Of a DNA stretch of 9,844 nt, positions 1 to 6,311 are shown in pieces. The translations under genes and the position numbers were made by a program. Origin of the DNA: Candidatus Equibacterium intestinale (GTDB lineage Bacteria; Bacteroidota; Bacteroidia; Bacteroidales; UBA932); assembly GCA_018064305.1 (NCBI GenBank), contig JAGHVP010000251.1:1-9844 (forward strand), in the 5' to 3' direction. Position 1 is the first letter of the stretch, and each line of letters begins with the position of its first letter. The notes below the pieces were generated by a model. It saw only the letters and a program-made list of their open reading frames with translations. It was not told the origin of the DNA and made no database searches.

Positions 1-43
1 TTTATATACGGATAATGTATGACAAAAGTACAAAAAAATACTC

Positions 44-51
44 TATATTTG
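44..51 (+). promoter_or_regulatory. Bacteroidota -7 promoter element for the SirB1-like gene
   Basis: TATATTTG matches the Bacteroidota primary sigma factor -7 consensus TAnnTTTG. Only five bases separate it from the ATG at 57. A transcript starting at the usual distance would begin at or next to that ATG, giving a leaderless or nearly leaderless mRNA. No clear -33 TTTG is visible at the expected spacing, so the call rests on the -7 element alone. It also argues against the upstream ATG at 15, which would lie before the transcription start. Confidence 0.5.
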
Positions 52-56
52 TCTTG

Positions 57-950
57 ATGGACGAACTCGATTACATAATCGACCTTTTTGACGACGCCGA
101 TGCCTCAGTCGCCTCGGCTGTAGACAGATTCTTTGTAGAAAAGGGCTCCGCGGCCGTTTCGGCGCTGAACGCCCGCTGGCGCAACGAGCTGGCCCCCGTG
201 CGGAAAGAGCAGCTTGCCGGAATCCTGTCAAGGCAGACCGGGCAGTTCGTGCTGCGCCGCCTGTCTGAGATCTGCGCCCAGTCGGAGCAGGGGCAGGAAT
301 GTTCCCTGCTGGAGGCCGGATATCTGCTGAGTGCACTGTTCAACCCTGCTGTCAGCCGTGAAGAATACAACGCCGCCGTGATGCCGGCCGTGATTGCAGT
401 GATGGCAGAGACTTCAGACGACAAGACCGCAGTGGAGAACCTGGGCATTCTGAACCATATCTTCTACAAGAGGTACGGGTTCACTGCCACAGACCCTTTC
501 GGCATGACAGAAGACAACACCCTCATAATGAATGTCCTCAGCGGGAGGAAAGGCAATCCGATAGCCCTTTCCATGGTCTATTTCATAATAGCTCAGGGGG
601 CCGGGCTGCCGATATACCCGCTATGTTTCAAGGGAGGGTTCGTACCGGTTTATGAGGAGGACGGCCGGATACTGTTCAACATCAACGTGTTCCATCAGGG
701 AGAGGCCTTCTTTGAAAACAAGATATCCGGCATGGTCAAGACACAGGCTGCCGCAATGGGCCTGGACATCGACATAGGCGAACCCGAAGTGAAGAAAGAC
801 CACTCCATAATAGTGATGTATCTCGAATACGTGCAGATGCTCTATGCAAACGGAGGCGGCCGCACGGTGCAGCTGCTGATAGACGATGCCATAGCCGCGC
901 TCGGTTCCGAGCGTTTCCTCGCCCCCGAGCAGGACGAAGACGAGTGGTAG
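57..950 (+). CDS. SirB1/transglutaminase-like family protein
   Basis: A cytoplasmic protein of 297 residues whose central part matches the SirB1 N-terminal (transglutaminase-like) family. The ordered signatures are a 'LGILNHIFYKRYGF' segment (residues 129-142), the core 'GRKGNPIALSMVYFIIAQGAGLP' region (about 163-185) and the following strand 'PLCFKGGFVPVY' (188-199). The family is widespread, but its biochemical role is poorly known. In most SirB1 proteins the strand after the core carries a conserved His (GHF-type); here the position reads GGF, so a transglutaminase-type catalytic triad is probably not intact. There is no signal peptide or membrane segment. I chose the ATG at 57 because a -7 promoter element lies just upstream. 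An in-frame ATG at 15 would add 14 residues (lysine- and serine-rich) and cannot be excluded. The C-terminus is very acidic (EQDEDEW). It is followed after 44 bases by rmuC in the same direction. Confidence 0.78.
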   Translation: MDELDYIIDLFDDADASVASAVDRFFVEKGSAAVSALNARWRNELAPVRKEQLAGILSRQTGQFVLRRLSEICAQSEQGQECSLLEAGYLLSALFNPAVSREEYNAAVMPAVIAVMAETSDDKTAVENLGILNHIFYKRYGFTATDPFGMTEDNTLIMNVLSGRKGNPIALSMVYFIIAQGAGLPIYPLCFKGGFVPVYEEDGRILFNINVFHQGEAFFENKISGMVKTQAAAMGLDIDIGEPEVKKDHSIIVMYLEYVQMLYANGGGRTVQLLIDDAIAALGSERFLAPEQDEDEW

Positions 951-979
951 TGCGCCATGATTCTGCACACCTCTGCTTT

Positions 980-987
980 TATCTTTG
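980..987 (+). promoter_or_regulatory. Bacteroidota -7 promoter element for rmuC
   Basis: TATCTTTG fits TAnnTTTG exactly. It ends seven bases before the ATG at 995, so transcription would start about at the start codon, as for the previous gene. No good -33 TTTG is seen at the expected spacing. The element shows that rmuC probably has its own promoter, and it rules out the GTG at 944 as the start. Confidence 0.55.
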
Positions 988-994
988 TATCATT

Positions 995-2176
995 ATGAAT
1001 ACAATCGTATATATTTCCCTGAGTGTGCTGGCAGTAGTGCTGGCAGTGATAGTTACAGCCCTGATTGCAAGAAACAATGCCCTGAAGATGTCCGTGAGGA
1101 TGTGGAAAGAGCAGAACGAAGTGGTGCAGCAGCAGTTCAGCGCCCTTGCCGGTGATGTCCTGGAGAAAAAGAGCGAAGCCCTGGAGAAAAAATCCGAGGC
1201 GCTGCAGAAAGAAAACCGCGAAAAGATGGACTCGGTGCTCACTCCGCTGGGCGACGCACTGAAACAGATGAACGAAGCGGTGGTGAAGTCGCGCGAACAG
1301 AACGCCTCAGACCGCGCCACCCTTGCAAAGGCCATAGAAGATGTGCTTGCATCATCGCGCACCCTTGGCGAAGAGGCAGGCAGGCTGGCCGACGCACTCA
1401 CAAACAAAAGTGAGGTCCAGGGCATCTGGGGAGAGTACATCCTTCAGGAAATCCTTGAGAGCCAGGGTCTTGAAGAGCACAAGCACTACGACCTGCAGAA
1501 AACCCTGCGCGACGGCGAGGGCAAGATTGTGCTTGGCGACGAATCCATGAAGAAGATGCGTCCCGACGCCATCCTCTATTATCCCGACAACAAATGCGTG
1601 ATTGTAGACAGCAAAGTATCGCTCACAGCCTTTCTGGACTACTGCAACGCCGACAACGAAGATGCGCGGGCGGCGGCACGCAAGGCCCACCTCATCAGCG
1701 TCCGCGGCCATGTGAAGGAACTGGCCGACAAGAACTACTCTGCATATGTCAAGGAGCCATACGAGAGCCTCCCCTACGTGATAATGTTCATGCCGAACGA
1801 ATCGGCACTGCAGCTTGCACTTGCCGAAGACACCTCACTCTGGCGCGACGCCTTCCAGCGCGGCGTTTTCATCACCTCGGAAAACAATCTGATAGCCGCA
1901 CTCAGAATGATAGAGCTTGCGTGGACCCAGTCGGTACGGGCCGCGAACCAGCAGAAAATCTTCGATACCGCCCAGATGCTGCTTGACCGTGTTGCAGCAT
2001 TCTGGCAGATCATGACAGAAATGGGAACCCAGCTGGACAAGGCAGAGGATTCCTACAAACGGGCATGTGACAAGCTGCGCGACGGCCGCCAGAGCGTTGT
2101 GGGGGCCGCCACCAAGCTTGTAGAGCTGGGCGCGAAGGCCAGCCCCGGCAGGCAGTTGCCTGCAGAATCAGATTAA
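995..2176 (+). CDS. rmuC: DNA recombination protein RmuC
   Basis: RmuC limits recombination and inversion at short inverted repeats and is predicted to be a nuclease-like, membrane-anchored coiled-coil protein. The 393-residue product has the full family layout. An N-terminal hydrophobic helix (about residues 4-25) is followed by a long coiled coil (about 35-140) and then the RmuC domain starting at 'GIWGEYILQEILE' (143-155). Typical domain signatures follow: 'RPDAILYYP' (189-197), 'VIVDSKVSLTAF' (202-213), resembling a PD-(D/E)xK nuclease core, and 'YESLPYVIMFMPNESAL' (256-272). The ATG at 995 gives the anchor helix right at the N-terminus; a GTG 51 bases upstream would add 17 residues of no family character and would precede the likely promoter. 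The gene converges on the kinase gene with an 8-base gap. Length is typical for the family. Confidence 0.93.
   Translation: MNTIVYISLSVLAVVLAVIVTALIARNNALKMSVRMWKEQNEVVQQQFSALAGDVLEKKSEALEKKSEALQKENREKMDSVLTPLGDALKQMNEAVVKSREQNASDRATLAKAIEDVLASSRTLGEEAGRLADALTNKSEVQGIWGEYILQEILESQGLEEHKHYDLQKTLRDGEGKIVLGDESMKKMRPDAILYYPDNKCVIVDSKVSLTAFLDYCNADNEDARAAARKAHLISVRGHVKELADKNYSAYVKEPYESLPYVIMFMPNESALQLALAEDTSLWRDAFQRGVFITSENNLIAALRMIELAWTQSVRAANQQKIFDTAQMLLDRVAAFWQIMTEMGTQLDKAEDSYKRACDKLRDGRQSVVGAATKLVELGAKASPGRQLPAESD
1160..1201 (+). repeat. Tandem 21-bp duplication inside rmuC (heptad repeat)
   Basis: Two adjacent 21-base units encode LEKKSEA-LEKKSEA (RmuC residues 56-69). A diverged third heptad, LQKENRE, follows. 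The unit equals one coiled-coil heptad, so gain or loss of a copy would keep both reading frame and helix register. Confidence 0.75.
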
Positions 2177-2184
2177 GCTGCGGT

Positions 2185-3258
2185 TTAGATCTCCTGCATC
2201 TGTGCGAACTGCTCTTCCATGCTTGTGAGAAGCTTGTACTGGGCATGTGTACGCACAAGGTTGTGGTCTGCGTATGCAGTCTTATAATAGGTGTCGCCGT
2301 TGATGTAGTCCATCAGGAAGCGGAGCACCTGCTCGTAGGTGATGTAGAGCCCGGAGAAAGGAAGCATCTCTATCTCCTTTGCTGTGAGATAAGGGCGCAT
2401 CTGTGAGAGATATCCCTGGATATATGCCTTGTAGATATCAAGGTCCATTGAAACCTTGCCGAGGTCTTTCTCATCCTCGGCACCTGTGTTTGTATATGAA
2501 CGGAGTGCATCGCCGACATCATTCAGGGCTGTACTGAGCATGCAGGTGTCAAGGTCGATCATGCAGAGAACCTCACCTTCCTTGTCAAACAGCACGTTGC
2601 TGAGCTTGGTGTCGTTGTGGGTGACGCGCAGAGGCAGCTCACCGGTCTCCACCATTTTCCAGAAGTCAAGCATCTTCTCCCTGCGGCTCTCGATCCAGCC
2701 GATCTCTTCAGAGAGAGAAGCCACGCGGCCTGCTGCGTCATTCTTTACAGCCTCGTCCCACTGGTCGAAGCGGATGCGGATGTTGTGGAAACCTTTGATG
2801 GTTTCTGCAAGGGGCTCCTTGAAATCTGCGAGCTGAGCCTGGAAACGACCGCAGCCCTCTCCACCCTTATATGCCAGTGCAGTGGAGTCGGCATGATCAT
2901 AAGTTACTGAATCCTTGATAAATACGCATACAGCCCAGTATGTGCCGTCGTCTGCCTTGTAATACAGGGCTCCGTCTTTGGTGGGCACTACTGTAAGAGT
3001 CTCGCGCATGGGGTCGCCACCTGCAGCCTCTACCTTGGCCTTGATATGCTTTGTAACACGCCAGATGTTGTCCATCATGCCGGGGACATCGGGGAATACA
3101 TTGTGGTTCTTGCGCTGGAGGATGTATGCAGGACGGTCGCTCCCTTTCATTGTGATGGTGAGAGTGTCGTTGATAAAACCTGCGCCCAGGCTGTTGACAG
3201 ATGCGATTTCGCCTTCGAGAGCAAACTGCTCGGCGATCTTCATTATTTTAGGATCCAT
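2185..3258 (-). CDS. Phosphotransferase, N-acetylhexosamine 1-kinase-like (APH fold)
   Basis: A small-molecule kinase of the aminoglycoside-phosphotransferase/choline-kinase fold, 357 residues. The nucleotide-binding N-lobe includes 'SLGAGFINDTLTI' (23-35, glycine-rich loop region) and 'YILQRKN' (45-51, with the probable ATP-contacting Lys). The catalytic loop is 'THNDTKLSNVLFD' (213-225), with D216 the likely base, and the metal-binding motif is 'MIDLDT' (233-238). The HNDTKL...IDLDT combination is characteristic of N-acetylhexosamine 1-kinases (NahK/LnpB-like), which phosphorylate GlcNAc or GalNAc at O1 for salvage into UDP-sugars. Bacteroidota homologues are often labelled 'mucin desulfatase', a historical name. 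Substrate specificity cannot be read from sequence, and no sugar nucleotidyltransferase is next to it. It is the last gene of the minus-strand block, 24 bases after prfA, and is probably co-transcribed with it. Antibiotic resistance is unlikely. Confidence 0.8.
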   Translation of the reverse strand: MDPKIMKIAEQFALEGEIASVNSLGAGFINDTLTITMKGSDRPAYILQRKNHNVFPDVPGMMDNIWRVTKHIKAKVEAAGGDPMRETLTVVPTKDGALYYKADDGTYWAVCVFIKDSVTYDHADSTALAYKGGEGCGRFQAQLADFKEPLAETIKGFHNIRIRFDQWDEAVKNDAAGRVASLSEEIGWIESRREKMLDFWKMVETGELPLRVTHNDTKLSNVLFDKEGEVLCMIDLDTCMLSTALNDVGDALRSYTNTGAEDEKDLGKVSMDLDIYKAYIQGYLSQMRPYLTAKEIEMLPFSGLYITYEQVLRFLMDYINGDTYYKTAYADHNLVRTHAQYKLLTSMEEQFAQMQEI

Positions 3259-3282
3259 ATTACTGTGATTTTATTAGTTATC

Positions 3283-4380
3283 TTATTTTGACTCCTCTTC
3301 GCCGGCTGCTTTCAGACGCTCTGCGTTCTCTGCAATCTGCAGCTGGTCGATAAGTTCCTGAATTTCACCGTCCATGAAAACGGGAAGGTTGTACATGGTA
3401 TAGCCGATACGGTGGTCGGTCACGCGTGACTGGGGATAGTTGTAGGTACGGATCTTTGCAGAGCGGTCACCTGTAGACACAAGGGTCTTGCGCTTTGCAG
3501 AAATCTCGTCCAGATATTTCTGGTATTCGAGGTTGTAGAGCCTTGTACGCAACTCTTCCAAAGCCTTGTCGAAGTTTTTGATCTGTGATTTCTGGTCCTG
3601 GCACTGAACCACGAGTCCTGTGGGGATGTGGGTCAGACGCACAGCGGAATATGTGGTGTTGACACACTGTCCGCCGGGGCCCGATGCGCAGTAGGTATCC
3701 TTGCGGACATCAGCCATATTGAGCTCTACATCGAACTCATCAGCCTCGGGCAGCACTGCAACCGACGATGCTGAAGTATGCACACGGCCCTGGGTCTCGG
3801 TCTGGGGCACGCGCTGTACGCGGTGCACGCCGCTTTCATATTTCAGGGTACCATATACCTTTTCTCCAGAAATCTTGCACACTACCTCCTTGAAACCGCC
3901 CATGGCGCCTTCACTGCTTGAAGTGACTTCCATCTTCCAACCTTTCTTCTCGCAGTATTTTGCATACATGCGGAAAAGGTCACCTGCAAAGATGGCCGCC
4001 TCGTCACCGCCCGTACCGCCGCGGATCTCGAGGATTGCGTTCTTGCTGTCCTGAGGGTCTGCAGGAATAAGCAGGATCTTGATGTTCTCTTCCATTGCGG
4101 GAATCTTCTCCTCTATCTCGGCCGCCTCGGCCTTTGCCATCTCGCGGAGGTCTTCATCCTTTTCGGTCTGAAGGATCTCCTTGGCAATCTCCAGGCTCTC
4201 TATCTGCAGGCGGTATTCCTCGCCGGCTGCAATGATGGGCTCGAGCTCCTTGAAGTCTTTGTTAACCTTGACAAAGCGCTTCATGTCGCTGATGAGGTCT
4301 GGGTCTGCCAGCTGGTCCTGCAGTGACTTGTATTTTTCCTTAAGATCTGAAATCTTTGCAAGTAATGTGTTCTCTGCCAT
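3283..4380 (-). CDS. prfA: Peptide chain release factor 1
   Basis: RF1 recognises UAA and UAG in the ribosomal A site and triggers hydrolysis of peptidyl-tRNA. The 365-residue length is normal. The N-terminal helical domain spans about 1-105. It is followed by 'LEIRGGTGGDEAAIFAGDLFRMY' (117-139) and by 'GVHRVQRVPQTETQGRVHTSA' (184-204), which holds the codon-reading P-x-T tripeptide (here PQT, 192-194). The catalytic GGQ loop is 'SGPGGQCVNTT' (233-243), and the C-terminal part contains 'STGDRSAKIRTYNYPQSRVTDHR'. The P-x-T motif separates it from RF2 (SPF type). The residue after GGQ is Cys rather than the more usual Ser or His, a mild variation. The gene begins 15 bases after the GNAT gene and ends 24 bases before the kinase gene, with no promoter visible in either gap, so it is probably read from the promoter upstream of the GNAT gene. 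Confidence 0.96.
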   Translation of the reverse strand: MAENTLLAKISDLKEKYKSLQDQLADPDLISDMKRFVKVNKDFKELEPIIAAGEEYRLQIESLEIAKEILQTEKDEDLREMAKAEAAEIEEKIPAMEENIKILLIPADPQDSKNAILEIRGGTGGDEAAIFAGDLFRMYAKYCEKKGWKMEVTSSSEGAMGGFKEVVCKISGEKVYGTLKYESGVHRVQRVPQTETQGRVHTSASSVAVLPEADEFDVELNMADVRKDTYCASGPGGQCVNTTYSAVRLTHIPTGLVVQCQDQKSQIKNFDKALEELRTRLYNLEYQKYLDEISAKRKTLVSTGDRSAKIRTYNYPQSRVTDHRIGYTMYNLPVFMDGEIQELIDQLQIAENAERLKAAGEEESK

Positions 4381-4395
4381 AATATGTCTGGTGAA

Positions 4396-5517
4396 TTATC
4401 TTATTTTCTTGATGTAGCAGCGACGGCGGATGTAAAGCTCGCGGTCGGGGAAGCTCTCCCACACCTTGATGGCGGGGTTGTCTTCTATCTGCGGGTTGGT
4501 GATGGCATATTTGATGCCCATATTCTGGAAATTGTGGGTGAGATGGGTGTAGAAGATGGCCGAAAGCCCCTTGCCGGCCCACTTGGGATCGCTGCCCACC
4601 ATCATGAGGTCCAGTGCCTCGTAGTTCTTCATACCGCGGAGAATGTGCCACCACCCGAAGGGGAACAGCTTTCCGTTGGCTTTCTTGAATGCCTTTGATA
4701 TGAAGGGGGTTGTGATACCGAAAGTGGCAATCTTGTCTTCCTCGTCAAGCACGAAGCATGTGAGGTCGCTCTTCATCTGCCCGATATACTGCCTGCCTTC
4801 TTCCTTTATCTCTGCATCTGTAAGAGGCACGAAGTTGTGCACTGTCATGAAGCTGCGGTTGAAGTTATAGAAGAAATCTGCAATGAGGTTGCTGTCTTTC
4901 TTGAGTTTCTCTACATCCACGATGCGGAGGTTGTAGCGCTGCATAAGCATGTTGCTGATACGTTCCAGCTTCTCGGGAAGGGCCTGTGTGCCGCCCAGCT
5001 TGTACTGGATCCAGTCGCACTCCTTGGTATAGCCCAGCTCCTCCATGAACTTGGGATAGTAGGGATAGTTGTAGAGGCAGTTTACCGGAGGCATGCTGTC
5101 GAACCCTTCCACAACCATACCCTGCTTGTACATGGTGTTGTAGCCGAGCGGGCCGTGGATTTCGTCCATCCCTTCGCTGATGCCCCACGCGATGGCGGCG
5201 TCAAGCAGCTGGCGGGCTATTTCAATGTCTTCCTTGAAGTCGAACCAGCCGAAACGCATTCTCTTCGTGCCGTAGAGCTCGTTGTAGCGGGGATTGATGA
5301 TGGCATTGATGCGCCCCACAACCTCGCCTTTCTCGTCCCATGCCAGGAACAGCTTCTGCTTGCAGTACTCCAAGGGCGGAGCCTGCTTCAGTGTCTTTTT
5401 CTGATCACTGTCAAGAGAAGGGACATAGACTTCGCAGTCCTTGTAAAGTTCGTTCTGGAACTGATAGAACTTCTTGAACTCCTTATCGTTAGCAACTTCT
5501 TTTACAAGATAGGCCAT
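4396..5517 (-). CDS. YghO-like GNAT-fold acyltransferase (possible bacterial ceramide synthase family)
   Basis: A 373-residue cytoplasmic protein of the YghO-like family, with a C-terminal GNAT domain. The family hallmark is the 'EIHGPLGYNTMYKQGMVVEGFD' region (119-140) followed by 'YNYPYYPKFMEELGYTKECDWIQY' (149-172). The acyl-CoA-binding segment is 'LDLMMVGSDPKWAGKGLSAIFY' (302-323), with the pyrophosphate loop in 'PKWAGKGLSA'. 'AITNPQIEDNPAIKVWESF' (338-356) and the basic tail 'YIRRRCYIKKIR' complete the fold. From memory, the same family includes the bacterial ceramide synthase bCerS of Caulobacter; many Bacteroidales make sphingolipids, so N-acylation of a sphingoid base is a reasonable hypothesis but is not shown here. 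No other sphingolipid gene (for example serine palmitoyltransferase) lies in the window. It is the first gene of a minus-strand block with prfA and a sugar kinase and has its own promoter-like sequence upstream. Confidence 0.7.
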   Translation of the reverse strand: MAYLVKEVANDKEFKKFYQFQNELYKDCEVYVPSLDSDQKKTLKQAPPLEYCKQKLFLAWDEKGEVVGRINAIINPRYNELYGTKRMRFGWFDFKEDIEIARQLLDAAIAWGISEGMDEIHGPLGYNTMYKQGMVVEGFDSMPPVNCLYNYPYYPKFMEELGYTKECDWIQYKLGGTQALPEKLERISNMLMQRYNLRIVDVEKLKKDSNLIADFFYNFNRSFMTVHNFVPLTDAEIKEEGRQYIGQMKSDLTCFVLDEEDKIATFGITTPFISKAFKKANGKLFPFGWWHILRGMKNYEALDLMMVGSDPKWAGKGLSAIFYTHLTHNFQNMGIKYAITNPQIEDNPAIKVWESFPDRELYIRRRCYIKKIR

Positions 5518-5548
5518 ACTTTCGCTTTTATTGGAATATTATAACGTG

Positions 5549-5579
5549 CGAAGGTAGTCAATTATCGGGAATTTTCCAA
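5549..5579 (-). promoter_or_regulatory. Probable promoter for the GNAT-prfA-kinase block
   Basis: On the minus strand, TACCTTCG (5556 to 5549) is one base away from the -7 consensus TAnnTTTG. A TTGG (5579 to 5576) lies 20 bases further upstream, the normal spacing to the -33 element. The element ends 31 bases before the GNAT start codon, giving a leader of roughly 24 bases. It lies in the 64-base gap just after the tcdA stop codon and is the only promoter candidate seen for the three-gene block. Confidence 0.45.
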
Positions 5580-5581
5580 TT

Positions 5582-6304
5582 TTAGAGGACCAGCTGCCTT
5601 ATGACCTCCTGCGCGCAGGCGCAGCCGAACACGGCGGGCAGATATGAGATTGTGCCCACCTGCGACTTCTTGTTCTGTTCCTCCACCTCGATGAAGGCGT
5701 CACGGTCGGGCAGCTCCTCGCTGAACACCACCTTGAATCCCTTTTCGATGCCCATCTTGCGCAGCTTCTTGCGCACTATGTATGCCAGCGGGCAGTTGAA
5801 TGACTTCGAAAGGTCTGTAATGCGGACCTTTGTGATATCATATTTTGCACCGCTGCCCATGGAGCTGACCAGAGGGACTGCATTATGCACGCAGTATGCT
5901 ATCAGGTTGAGCTTCGGGGCCAGCGTGTCTATGGCATCCACCAGGAAGTCTATCTTCCGGCCGCCCAGCAGCGCCGCAACATTCTCTTCTGTAAGATATT
6001 CAGATATTATATCCAGCTGGATTCCAGGGTTGATGTCTTTCAGACGGGCCGACATTATTCCGGTCTTCGGCCTGCCGACAGTCGAATCAAGGGCCAGCAG
6101 CTGGCGGTTCTTGTTGGTGATGCTCACCACATCGCAGTCGAGGAGCACCATGTGCCCCACTCCTGCCCTTGCCAGCATCTCTGCGGCGTATGCACCCACA
6201 CCGCCAAGTCCGATGACCGCCACGGTGCTGTCTGCCAGCTTCTGAAGCCTTTCCTGCCCCAGAAGCAGCTCGGTGCGTTCCTGCCACTTCGGTGTTTCTA
6301 CCAT
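5582..6304 (-). CDS. tcdA: tRNA threonylcarbamoyladenosine dehydratase TcdA
   Basis: An E1/ThiF-like ATP-dependent enzyme (TcdA, also CsdL/YgdL) that dehydrates t6A37 in tRNA to its cyclic form ct6A, stabilising decoding of ANN codons. In the 240-residue product, the adenylation nucleotide-binding loop is 'VIGLGGVGAYAAEMLARAGVG' (30-50). It is followed by the acidic strand 'LLDCDVVSITNKNRQLL' (54-70, with the ThiF-type N-x-N-R-Q) and 'LVDAIDTLAPKLNLIAYC' (121-138). The TcdA-specific part is 'SSMGSGAKYDITKVRITDLSKSFNCPLAYIVRKKLRK' (147-183). 'GTISYLPAVFGCACAQEVIRQL' (217-238) closes the C-terminus. I start at the ATG at 6304, seven bases after the mazG stop; a TTG at 6322 would add six residues and overlap mazG. 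Immediate succession to mazG suggests co-transcription. No sulfur-carrier gene is nearby, which favours TcdA over ThiF or MoeB. Confidence 0.93.
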   Translation of the reverse strand: MVETPKWQERTELLLGQERLQKLADSTVAVIGLGGVGAYAAEMLARAGVGHMVLLDCDVVSITNKNRQLLALDSTVGRPKTGIMSARLKDINPGIQLDIISEYLTEENVAALLGGRKIDFLVDAIDTLAPKLNLIAYCVHNAVPLVSSMGSGAKYDITKVRITDLSKSFNCPLAYIVRKKLRKMGIEKGFKVVFSEELPDRDAFIEVEEQNKKSQVGTISYLPAVFGCACAQEVIRQLVL

Positions 6305-6311
6305 CCCGCCG

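Noticed and set aside
944..994. GTG start for rmuC at 944
   Set aside because: It would add 17 residues ahead of the membrane helix and lies upstream of the -7 promoter element at 980-987.
2185..3258. Aminoglycoside resistance kinase
   Set aside because: The fold is shared, but the HNDTKL/IDLDT motifs and the housekeeping context fit a sugar kinase of the N-acetylhexosamine 1-kinase type.
3800..3806. PQT in place of PAT as the codon-reading tripeptide of RF1, suggesting altered stop codon use
   Set aside because: The middle residue of P-x-T varies between phyla, and the genes here end with ordinary TAA, TAG and TGA codons; no reassignment is indicated.
4837..5544. Long plus-strand ORF of 235 codons antisense to the GNAT gene
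   Set aside because: It lies opposite a clearly recognisable protein, has a low-complexity composition expected from the complementary codons, and has no family motif or promoter.
5601..6245. Plus-strand ORF of 214 codons antisense to tcdA
   Set aside because: It is the shadow of tcdA; the sequence is Ser/Arg/Thr-rich with no recognisable domain.
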